Shown here: positions 1-5,895 of the stretch, piece after piece | Layout: each line of letters starts with the position of its first letter | Position numbering within the stretch: position 1 is the first letter of the stretch | Assembly (NCBI GenBank): GCA_937864895.1 | Contig: CALMDF010000093.1 | Location: forward strand, 1-8,684 | Length of the DNA stretch: 8,684 nt | Reading direction: 5' to 3' | Source: an uncultured Holophagales bacterium | GTDB taxonomy: Bacteria > Acidobacteriota > Thermoanaerobaculia > UBA5066 | Translations under genes and position numbers: made by a program | The notes under the pieces: generated by a model | Told to the model about the DNA's origin: nothing | Databases searched by the model: none | What the model saw: the letters and a program-made list of their open reading frames with translations, nothing else

Positions 1-10
1 GGATCTTCAC
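1..10 (-). CDS. Possible 5' end of ABC exporter permease gene (partial)
   Basis: Four bases after the ATPase stop codon (TAG at 16-14) the minus strand reads GGC then GTG AAG ATC at 10-2, which could be a GTG start followed by Lys-Ile. An FtsX/MacB-type permease is the expected next gene after a separate adaptor and ATPase, and these permeases often begin with a short basic N-terminus. Only three codons are in the window, so the identity rests on context alone. Confidence 0.25.
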
Positions 11-13
11 GCC

Positions 14-760
14 CTACTTGCCGGCGGCGATCGCCGCGGCGGCCGCGATGCCGATCTCGCCCTTCTCGCCCTTCGCCCGCACGTCCTCCTTCAGGACCCC
101 CTTGTCGAGGTGGACGAGCCGGTGGGCCCGGGCGGCGGCCTTCGGGTCGTGCGTCACCATGACGATCGTCTTGCCGAACTCGGCGTGGAGCCGCTCGAGG
201 AGGACGAGGATCTCCTCGCCCGACTTCGCGTCGAGGTCGCCCGTCGGCTCGTCGGCGACGAGGAGCGTCGGGTCGGTCGCGATGGCCCGCGCGATGGCGA
301 CCCGCTGCTCCTGGCCGCCCGAGAGCTGCCGGGGGTAGTGGTCCAGCCGGTCGGAGAGGCCGACGACGGACAGGGCCGTCTCGGCCTGCTTCCTGCGCTC
401 CGCCCTCGACAGGCGCGTCAGGAGGAGCGGCAGCTCGACGTTCTCGAACGCCGTGAGGACCGGCACGAGGTTGTAGAGCTGGAAGATGAAGCCAACGTGC
501 TCGCTGCGCCACTTCGCAAGGGCCCCCTCGCCCATGGAGGAGACCTCGTCGGCGCCGACGAGGATGCGGCCGCTCGTCGGCCGGTCGATGCCGGCCACGA
601 GGTTCAGGAGCGTCGTCTTCCCGGAGCCCGACGGACCCATCAGGGCGACGAAGTCGCCCTTCTCGACCTCGAGCGACAGGCCGTCGAGGACGGTGAGGAC
701 CTGCGTGTCGCGGGTGTACTGCTTGACGACGTTCTCGATCCGGATCAGGGGTTCGGCCAT
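14..760 (-). CDS. ABC transporter ATP-binding protein, MacB/LolD type
   Basis: This 248-residue ATPase powers an inner-membrane ABC exporter of the MacB/LolD/FtsE class. Visible motifs are Walker A GPSGSGKT at 42-49, Q-loop Gln94 in [10 protein letters not shown], signature LSGGQ at 146-150, Walker B LLVADE at 166-171 with catalytic Glu171, the D-loop in GDLDAKS at 174-180, and the switch His204 in VTHD. The Q-loop sequence and the EPTGDLD stretch are typical of this class. The signature continues as E-Q-R where family members usually have Q-Q-R, a mild change. After about residue 228 the protein ends in a Lys/Glu then Ala-rich tail of about 20 residues that is not part of the usual fold. The start ATG (760-758) has GAGGAG three bases upstream, and the gene follows the adaptor by 10 bp, so the two are almost certainly cotranscribed. 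The substrate cannot be read from the ATPase; lipoproteins, macrolides, peptides or lipids are all handled by relatives. Confidence 0.93.
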   Translation of the reverse strand: MAEPLIRIENVVKQYTRDTQVLTVLDGLSLEVEKGDFVALMGPSGSGKTTLLNLVAGIDRPTSGRILVGADEVSSMGEGALAKWRSEHVGFIFQLYNLVPVLTAFENVELPLLLTRLSRAERRKQAETALSVVGLSDRLDHYPRQLSGGQEQRVAIARAIATDPTLLVADEPTGDLDAKSGEEILVLLERLHAEFGKTIVMVTHDPKAAARAHRLVHLDKGVLKEDVRAKGEKGEIGIAAAAAIAAGK

Positions 761-770
761 GCGCTCCTCG

Positions 771-1985
771 TCAGTCCTTCTTCACGCGGACCTTCTGTTC
801 CGCCCGCCACTTCACGTTCGAGCCCGCGGCCTCGGCGACGATCTCCTCGCCGCCCGCGACACCGGAGACGACCTCGACCTGGCTCCCGGTTTCCGTCCCG
901 AGCGTCAGCGCCCGGAAGAGGGCCTCTCCCTCCCGGACGAGGAGAACCCCCGTCTTCCCGTCCACCTCGACGATCGACGCCGCCGGGACCATCACCTTCG
1001 GCTTCGCCTCGCCGTCGACCTTCGCCTCGGGGTTCAGGAAGACGACCCGGCACGACATCTCCGGGAGGATCCGCGCGTCCTTGTCGAGGATCTCGATCTT
1101 CACCTTCACCGAGCCCTTCTGGCGGCCGGGCGTTGGGGCGAGCTGCCGGAGGCGGGCGCTGTAGGGCCTGTCGGGGTACGCGTCGAGGGCGCCCTCGGCG
1201 GGCTGGCCGATGGCGAGGCGCCCGAGGTTCTGCTCGTTGATGTCGGCCTCCATCTCGAGGGAGCCGAGGTCGACGATGACGGCGAACGTCGCCCCCGCCG
1301 AGCCGGCGCCACCGAAGCCCTGCGGGGCGACCGTCTCGCCGACGAACGCCTTCTTCACCGTCACGACGCCGTCGATCGGGGCGTAGATCTCGGAGTTCTT
1401 GATGAGCTCCTCGACGTAGCGCACCTGCGCCTCGATCGAGGCGACGCCCGCTTCGAGCGCCTTCACGCGGGCGTCGGCGGCGTCGAAGGCCTGCTGGCTT
1501 CCGACCTGGTCCTTCAGGAGGGTCGCGGCGCGCTGCCGCTCGATCCGGGCGTTGACGAGCTCGGCGACGGCCTGCTCGCGCGAGGCGGCGTACTGCCGCC
1601 GCTGGGCCTCCAGCTCCTGCGACTCGAGGCGGGCGACGAGCTCGCCCTTCCTCACCTTCTGCCCCTCCTCGAGTTTCAGCCAGGCGACGCGCCCGACCGA
1701 CTTCGGGGAGATCTCGGCCTTGCTCCTCGCGACGATGTAGCCCGAGGCGGTGAGGACGGTCGAGGCCTGGGTCGGCGTGACGAGCGCGGCGCGGGTGACG
1801 GAGACCTCCGGCGCGCGGAACGTGGCGCCCGTGGCGCGCCCCCAGGCGAGGACGGCCGCGACGAGGACGACGATTGCCGTGGCGACGGCGGGAAGGATCC
1901 ACCGGCCCCGGTCCGGGCGCACGTCGCGCCGGATCTTGAGGGCGGAGAGGTCTGCAGTGCGGTTGCTCGGTTCGATGAGGCTCAT
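771..1985 (-). CDS. HlyD/MacA-family membrane-fusion (periplasmic adaptor) protein
   Basis: This 404-residue adaptor bridges an inner-membrane ABC exporter and the outer membrane. Domains in order: a cytoplasmic N-terminus with basic residues; one transmembrane anchor at about 30-48; the first half of a lipoyl/barrel-sandwich domain at about 86-121 (EGQKVRKGELVARLES is the classic turn); an alpha-helical hairpin rich in Gln, Arg, Ala and Glu at about 122-196; the second lipoyl half at about 198-238 (YAPIDGVVT, then GETV); a beta-barrel domain at about 239-318; and a membrane-proximal beta domain at about 329-400. There is no lipobox cysteine, so anchoring is by the helix. Length and domain order match RND/MacA-type adaptors. 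The start ATG is preceded by GGGAG with a 6-nt spacer (plus-strand 1992-1996). It lies 10 bp upstream of the ATPase gene and 83 bp downstream of the decarboxylase stop, so it either heads its own unit or continues the longer operon. The glycine-rich linker GFGGAGSAGA at 223-232 between the second lipoyl half and the barrel is longer than usual. Confidence 0.92.
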   Translation of the reverse strand: MSLIEPSNRTADLSALKIRRDVRPDRGRWILPAVATAIVVLVAAVLAWGRATGATFRAPEVSVTRAALVTPTQASTVLTASGYIVARSKAEISPKSVGRVAWLKLEEGQKVRKGELVARLESQELEAQRRQYAASREQAVAELVNARIERQRAATLLKDQVGSQQAFDAADARVKALEAGVASIEAQVRYVEELIKNSEIYAPIDGVVTVKKAFVGETVAPQGFGGAGSAGATFAVIVDLGSLEMEADINEQNLGRLAIGQPAEGALDAYPDRPYSARLRQLAPTPGRQKGSVKVKIEILDKDARILPEMSCRVVFLNPEAKVDGEAKPKVMVPAASIVEVDGKTGVLLVREGEALFRALTLGTETGSQVEVVSGVAGGEEIVAEAAGSNVKWRAEQKVRVKKD

Positions 1986-2068
1986 CTTTCTCTCCCGGAA
2001 GGAGTTGCGCGCGCTTGCCCGCCGCGGGTCGCGGTCGGCGCAGTCCTCCCCCGGCTCTTAGCTTCGAA

Positions 2069-3517
2069 TTACGGGTTCGGGCTCTTTCCGGTTTCAGCGG
2101 CGGCCCGGGCGGCGCGGAGCGAGTGGAGGAACGCGTCGAGGTGCCGCTCCTCGGTCCGGAGACTTCCGATGGCGGCCCGCAGGACGTACCGCCCCTTCAC
2201 GACCGCGTGGGAGATGAAGAAGCGCCCCTCCCGGTTCACCGCCTCGAGGATGCGCTGGTTCAGGGCGTCCCGCTCCGGCTCGGAGAGCCCTGCGGGCGCG
2301 AAGCGGAAGACGACGACGGAGAACGGAACGGGCGCCGCGATCTCGACGTCCGCCTCGCGGCCGAGGTCCGCCTCGAGCCGAAGGGCGAGGGCGATGTGCG
2401 CCCGGAGGCGCTCGCGGATTCCCGTGGCCCCGAAGGTCCGGAGGGCGATCCAGGTCTTCAGGGCGCGGAACCGCCGGCCGAGCTGGACGCCGTAGTCCAT
2501 GTACTCGCGCACCCCGGCGGTCCCCTCGGGCGTCTCGAGGTACTGCGGGACGACCGAGAACGCCTTCCTGACGCGCTCCATCCTCCGGAAGAAGAGGCCC
2601 GTGCACTCGAGCGGGAGGAAGAGCCACTTGTGGGGGTTCCAGACGACCGAGTCGGCCTCCTCCCACCCGGCGAAGAGGGGGCGCTTCTCGGGGAGGCTCG
2701 CCGCGGCGCCCGCGTAGGCGGCGTCGACGTGCATCCAGAGCCCCTCGCGACGGCAGAGGGCGGCGATCTCGCGCAGCGGGTCGACCGACGTGACGGCCGT
2801 CGTCCCGGCGGTCCCGACGACGGCGATCGGCCTTCGCCCCGCCGCCCGGTCCGCCGCGATCGCGGCCTCGAGCGCCGCGACGTCCATCCGGTGCTCCGCG
2901 TCCGTCGGGATCTTCCTGAGTCCCGAGATCCCGAGGCCGAGGACGACGCAGGCCTTGTCGATCGAGGAGTGGGCGAGCTCCGAGCAGTAGACGACCGCGG
3001 GGGCAAGCCCGGCGAGGCCCGTCTTCCGCACGTCCGGGAAAGCCTGTTCGCGAGCGGCCGCCAGGGCGATGAGGGAAGCCGTCGAGGCGGTGTCGGCGAG
3101 CTGCCCGTCGAACTCCGCCGGGAGCCCGACGAGGTTCGCGAGCCAGCGGACCATCGCCTGCTCCATCTCGTTCGAGGCGGGCGAGGAGCGCCAGAGGATG
3201 CCGACCTGGTTGTACCCGGCGGCGAGGGTGTCGCCGACGATGCCCGGGACCGAGCCGTTCGTCGCGAAGTAGGCCATGAATCCCGGGTGCTGCCAGTGCG
3301 TCAGGTTCGGCTCGACGAGGCGGTCGAGGTCACGTTCGATGGCTTCCCAGCTCTCGGGCTCCTCGGGAGCCTCGGGCGGGAACTGCGCGAGGAGCTCGCC
3401 CGGCTTGGTCCGGGCGAGGACCGGACGGCTCTCGATCGTCTCGAAGTAGCGGGCGAGGCGCTCGACGGCAGCGCCGCCCCAGGCCCGGAGGGTGTCGGGA
3501 GGGAAGTCTCCGTTCAT
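2069..3517 (-). CDS. PLP-dependent group II decarboxylase, aromatic-L-amino-acid type
   Basis: A 482-residue fold-type I PLP enzyme predicted to remove the carboxyl group of an L-amino acid to give an amine. The PLP lysine is Lys297 in NPHKW (294-298). His183 in LAHSS stacks on the cofactor ring, Asp265 in HVDAAYAG binds the pyridine nitrogen, and DTASTAS at 142-148 is the phosphate-binding stretch. Compared from memory with animal DOPA decarboxylase, Tyr326 (PQYL) occupies the mobile-loop Tyr332 position, and His183 the His192 position. Both mark decarboxylases; their replacement marks aldehyde synthases. The substrate-pocket aromatic residues Trp75, Tyr83 and Phe84 are kept. Length matches the family (470-500). 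The N-terminus (residues 10-56, with the R-P-V-L-x-R-x-K-P-G-E pattern) also matches, which supports this ATG. There is no Shine-Dalgarno sequence; a TAGACT hexamer lies 8 nt upstream. The histidine-rich membrane protein ends 34 bp upstream. The exact substrate (Trp, Tyr, Phe, DOPA or other) cannot be decided from sequence. Confidence 0.93.
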   Translation of the reverse strand: MNGDFPPDTLRAWGGAAVERLARYFETIESRPVLARTKPGELLAQFPPEAPEEPESWEAIERDLDRLVEPNLTHWQHPGFMAYFATNGSVPGIVGDTLAAGYNQVGILWRSSPASNEMEQAMVRWLANLVGLPAEFDGQLADTASTASLIALAAAREQAFPDVRKTGLAGLAPAVVYCSELAHSSIDKACVVLGLGISGLRKIPTDAEHRMDVAALEAAIAADRAAGRRPIAVVGTAGTTAVTSVDPLREIAALCRREGLWMHVDAAYAGAAASLPEKRPLFAGWEEADSVVWNPHKWLFLPLECTGLFFRRMERVRKAFSVVPQYLETPEGTAGVREYMDYGVQLGRRFRALKTWIALRTFGATGIRERLRAHIALALRLEADLGREADVEIAAPVPFSVVVFRFAPAGLSEPERDALNQRILEAVNREGRFFISHAVVKGRYVLRAAIGSLRTEERHLDAFLHSLRAARAAAETGKSPNP

Positions 3518-3530
3518 GGCAACGGAGTCT
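3505..3530. repeat. Inverted repeat spanning the decarboxylase start codon
   Basis: Arms at 3505-3514 and 3521-3530 are complementary at 9 of 10 positions (mismatch at 3507/3528; seven contiguous inner pairs), with a 6-nt loop at 3515-3520 that contains the ATG. The upstream arm overlaps the TAGACT hexamer. As DNA it could be an operator over the transcription start. In an RNA transcribed from further upstream it would form a hairpin with AUG in the loop. Which role applies, if any, is inference. Confidence 0.5.
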
Positions 3531-3531
3531 A
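3526..3531 (-). promoter_or_regulatory. Candidate -10 element (TAGACT) of a leaderless decarboxylase transcript
   Basis: On the minus strand TAGACT fits the TANNNT -10 pattern and is followed by 8 nt and then the decarboxylase ATG. That spacing would place the RNA start at or next to the A of ATG. No purine-rich ribosome binding site is present between them. No good -35 hexamer is visible at 17 bp (TAGGGC, overlapping the stop codon of the upstream gene). The same hexamer precedes the TrkH gene at nearly the same distance. Confidence 0.45.
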
Positions 3532-3551
3532 TTTCGATCGGGCGATGAGCC

Positions 3552-4709
3552 CTACGTGAGCTTCAGCTCTCTCCGGAGCTGCTCGCTCTTCCCGGGCCTC
3601 CAGATGAACTGGTCGACCCAGTAGTGGTGCATCGAGAAGCCGATGAAGATCGAGCCGAGGAGGTCGCTCCACCGGATCGTCCCGAAGAGCGTCATGCTCG
3701 AAGTCTGAACGAACGGGGAACAGCCGGGAAAGATCTCGAGGCCGCAGCCGAGGAAGCGGAAGAAGGCGGCCGAGCCGATGGCCGCGACCGCGTAGACGGC
3801 GATGCTCGACGAGACCTTTGCCGCGAGCCCGAACCGCTCCGGGTCGACGCCCGGGGCCTGGTACCGGTTCTTGTTGTGGAACCAGACGATCGCGTGGTAC
3901 TGCAGGTCGTGGAAGATCGTCACGAACGCGGCGAAACCGAGGAGGGGAGCCGAGAGGGTGGCGTCCCACAGGCAGATGACCGCGTAGAGCGGGATGACGG
4001 CGAGGAAGAAGAGAAACTTGGGGACGTTCAACGTCCCCCCGCGACGCCAGTTCGCCACCTGGCGGACGACCCAGGTCGCGACGACCGCCGCAAACGCGAA
4101 CTCGAGGAAGCTCACGATCATCATCTCGCGGCCCGGCTCCGGTCCGAGGCCGAACTGGGGGCGGGCCTCCGGGTGGCGCAGCGCGAAGGCGCCGAACGGG
4201 AGGAGGAGGCCGCCGTAGAGGAGCATCGCGTCGATGCGGAGGTCGACCGGGTCGGTCTCGCCCCCTTTCCTCTCGTAGAGCCTCAGGAAGCCGAAGTGCT
4301 GCCTCACGACGTGCCAGTAGGCCCAGATGTTGAAGAGGAGGAGAAACGTCGTCCAGGCGGACCGGTACGACGCGACGCCGGCCTGCATGAGGAGCCAGGA
4401 GAGGCCGATCACCGCGGGACCGGCCGCGAACCAGAGGAGGCTCGAGAGGAGGAGCCTCTTCCGTCCCATCATCTCCTCGCGGTCCATGTACGTCCGGCTG
4501 ATAGTGGCGAAGAAGTGGGGGCTGTCGAGGACGACGACCCAGGCGAACCAGACCGCGATCATGTCGACCTGGAATCGGGCGTGGGCGAAGAGGAGCGCGT
4601 AGGCGGCGAGCGCTCCCCCGATGAACCAGAGGAGGTCGACCCGCGGGTTCACGATCCAGCGGATGGAGAATCGGGACCCGAACTGCGAGCTGAGTGCGTC
4701 CGTCGTCAT
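3552..4709 (-). CDS. Polytopic membrane protein with multiple histidine motifs, function unknown
   Basis: From the preferred start this is a 385-residue integral membrane protein with about eight to ten hydrophobic segments (for example about 24-42, 50-61, 88-110, 119-131, 161-177, 196-216, 230-248, 299-319 and 347-360). I do not recognise a named family. The striking feature is a set of histidines next to membrane segments: His65 in LDSPHFF, His133 and His138 in YWHVVRQHFGF, His267 and His272 in FHDLQYH, His278, and His361-His362 with Asp366 in MHHYWVDQFIWR. Clustered His/Asp at helix ends is the layout of membrane metal enzymes such as di-iron oxygenases and the Brp/Blh carotenoid cleavage group, but the spacing is not diagnostic of those. 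A metal or heme site is inference. Start choice: an in-frame ATG exists at 4871, but it would overlap the upstream gene by about 98 nt and add 54 residues with no membrane character. The ATG at 4709 is followed at once by the conserved-looking region. The decarboxylase starts 34 bp downstream on the same strand. Confidence 0.8.
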   Translation of the reverse strand: MTTDALSSQFGSRFSIRWIVNPRVDLLWFIGGALAAYALLFAHARFQVDMIAVWFAWVVVLDSPHFFATISRTYMDREEMMGRKRLLLSSLLWFAAGPAVIGLSWLLMQAGVASYRSAWTTFLLLFNIWAYWHVVRQHFGFLRLYERKGGETDPVDLRIDAMLLYGGLLLPFGAFALRHPEARPQFGLGPEPGREMMIVSFLEFAFAAVVATWVVRQVANWRRGGTLNVPKFLFFLAVIPLYAVICLWDATLSAPLLGFAAFVTIFHDLQYHAIVWFHNKNRYQAPGVDPERFGLAAKVSSSIAVYAVAAIGSAAFFRFLGCGLEIFPGCSPFVQTSSMTLFGTIRWSDLLGSIFIGFSMHHYWVDQFIWRPGKSEQLRRELKLT

Positions 4710-4773
4710 GGGGCGGGTTTTTGCCACAAATGACGGGATTTCGAAAGTGCCGTTTCGCAGCAATCCGGGGGAA

Positions 4774-5847
4774 TCAGCCTCGCGTCGGCCCACCCGGACC
4801 CATTCCGTCCAGGAGTGGTACAGCCAGGGGCCGAACGAGAGCCCCCAGGACGCTCGGGGCGGGCTCTCCACGACGCAACACGAGAAGCCGTCTCGCCTGC
4901 TCGACGGCCAGGAGGAGCGTTGCGAGGAGGAGGAGCCCGCCGACGAGGCTCCCGCCCGTCAGGGCGAGCCGGGCGGCCTGCGCCGGGGCCGTGAGGCCGG
5001 GGCAGACGAGGAGGAACCAGGCCGTTCGCTTCCCCCAGGTCACCGGGGCGAAGCCGAATCGCTCGCGGAGCCGTTCCTGGTCGGCGACGGGAAGCAACGA
5101 GAGGAGGGGCTCGAGCATCAGGAACCGGTCCGCCCCGGCACGCGATCCGGGCACCGGCCGGAAGCCGGGCGTTGGCGGGGGCGGCCCGACGAGGCCGGTA
5201 GCCCGCGCCAGGAGGTAGAGGGGAACGCCGAGGACGGAGCCGACCGGTCGGCCCTGCGCGACGGCCACGGCGACGCGGACGAAGGACTCGGGGAAGAGGA
5301 CCGAGACGAGCGGCAGGAACGGGCCGATCGTCGGCCCGTCCATCCGCAGGCCGGGCCCGAAGCCGGCCGCGAGGGTCATCAGGAGCGCGTACGTCCCCGC
5401 GGCCAGCGGGGCGGGAATGGACGCGAGGCTGAGGGTCGTCGGCTCCAGGCCGAGCTCGGTACCGAGCCGCTCCTGGACGCATCCGGGGAGGAGCCCGACG
5501 ACGGGCGAGAGGAAGAGGACGAGCGCTCGCGCGCCGCGTCGCCGCCCGAGGTCGCGACGGTCCGCCTCGCGCTCGGCCTCGCTCGTCTCGTCGTAAGGGA
5601 GGAGGACCCGGATCGCGTCGCGCTCGTCCCACGGGGCCAGGTCGTAGCTCACGCCGCCGTCCGGCAGCTCCGAGGCCGAGACGACCTCCCAGAGGGCGTC
5701 CTCCCACCGGACCGCGGTGCCGGGGTGAAGGGGCAGTCCGCGCTCCGCGAGCCTCCGCGGGACCCACGTCTTCGGTCGTCGGCAGCGGAGCCGCCGGAGC
5801 CCGCCCGGCAGCTCCTCGACCCTGTCCGACCCGAAGGGGCGCGGCAT
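4774..5847 (-). CDS. Membrane protein of unknown function with an internally repeated LLP-QERL motif
   Basis: A 357-residue protein I cannot assign to a named family. Residues 20-87 look soluble and beta-rich, with several Trp and acidic residues (AVRWEDALWEVV, APWDERDAI). A charged linker at 87-105 (acidic, then Arg-rich) leads into a membrane part with hydrophobic segments at about 108-121, 142-164, 174-197, 204-215, 273-284 and 300-314. A motif occurs twice, at 113-138 and 245-270: L-x-P-x3-LLP-x3-QERL-x4-G-x2-P-x-T, 12 of 26 positions identical. This indicates duplication of a roughly 130-residue unit. A Pro-rich stretch (GPPPPTPG, 221-228) separates the halves. The start ATG (5847-5845) has no Shine-Dalgarno sequence but has TATAGT 8 nt upstream. 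The gene diverges from the K+ uptake gene. The next minus-strand gene begins 64 bp after its stop. The reading frame is believable because strong hydrophobic segments and the repeated motif are in this frame and it starts cleanly at the divergent gap; length and function remain unconfirmed. Confidence 0.75.
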   Translation of the reverse strand: MPRPFGSDRVEELPGGLRRLRCRRPKTWVPRRLAERGLPLHPGTAVRWEDALWEVVSASELPDGGVSYDLAPWDERDAIRVLLPYDETSEAEREADRRDLGRRRGARALVLFLSPVVGLLPGCVQERLGTELGLEPTTLSLASIPAPLAAGTYALLMTLAAGFGPGLRMDGPTIGPFLPLVSVLFPESFVRVAVAVAQGRPVGSVLGVPLYLLARATGLVGPPPPTPGFRPVPGSRAGADRFLMLEPLLSLLPVADQERLRERFGFAPVTWGKRTAWFLLVCPGLTAPAQAARLALTGGSLVGGLLLLATLLLAVEQARRLLVLRRGEPAPSVLGALVRPLAVPLLDGMGPGGPTRG

Positions 5848-5855
5848 GCGCTCGA

Positions 5856-5861
5856 ACTATA
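5856..5861 (-). promoter_or_regulatory. Candidate -10 element (TATAGT) for the 357-residue membrane protein gene
   Basis: TATAGT on the minus strand matches five of six positions of the TATAAT consensus and lies 8 nt before the ATG at 5847, so transcription would start at about the first codon. No Shine-Dalgarno sequence separates it from the ATG. A 17-bp spacer would put the -35 at 5884-5879 (TACGGT, poor), overlapping the -10 of the opposite gene. Confidence 0.45.
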
Positions 5862-5882
5862 CGTTCCGGGGGCAGGCGACCG

Positions 5883-5888
5883 TAGACT
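5883..5888 (+). promoter_or_regulatory. Candidate -10 element (TAGACT) for the K+ uptake operon
   Basis: TAGACT followed by 7 nt and the TrkH ATG at 5896, again without a Shine-Dalgarno sequence. A 17-bp spacer would place the -35 at 5860-5865 (TACGTT, poor), on top of the -10 for the divergent gene. The context TAGACTC-(3 nt)-GCCATG closely resembles TAGACTC-(4 nt)-GCCATG before the decarboxylase. Confidence 0.45.
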
Positions 5889-5895
5889 CACGGCC

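Noticed and set aside
24..37. 14-bp palindrome at the end of the ATPase gene
   Set aside because: It lies inside alanine codons of the tail and is explained by repeated GCG/GCC codons. There is no further sign of function.
1986..2068. Terminator or strong promoter between the decarboxylase and the adaptor
   Set aside because: Only short GC hairpins (about 5 bp) and no T-run or convincing -10/-35 pair were seen in this 83-bp gap.
486..2495. 669-residue plus-strand open frame across the exporter and decarboxylase genes
   Set aside because: It is antisense to clearly identified genes with intact motifs, and its composition is typical of a shadow frame in GC-rich DNA.
3552..4709. Assignment of the histidine-rich membrane protein as a Brp/Blh carotenoid dioxygenase or fatty-acid desaturase
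   Set aside because: The histidines are similar in style only. I could not match the known motif spacing, so naming such an activity would be a guess.
4710..4871. 54-residue N-terminal extension of the histidine-rich membrane protein
   Set aside because: It would overlap the end of the upstream gene by about 98 nt and lacks features. The ATG at 4709 gives a better start, although no clear ribosome binding site supports it.
4621..5895. Long in-frame extension upstream of the TrkH start (425 residues on the plus strand)
   Set aside because: It is antisense to the 357-residue membrane gene, has no membrane segments, and is rich in Arg, Glu, Gly and Pro as GC-rich shadow frames are. The channel sequence begins cleanly at the ATG at 5896.
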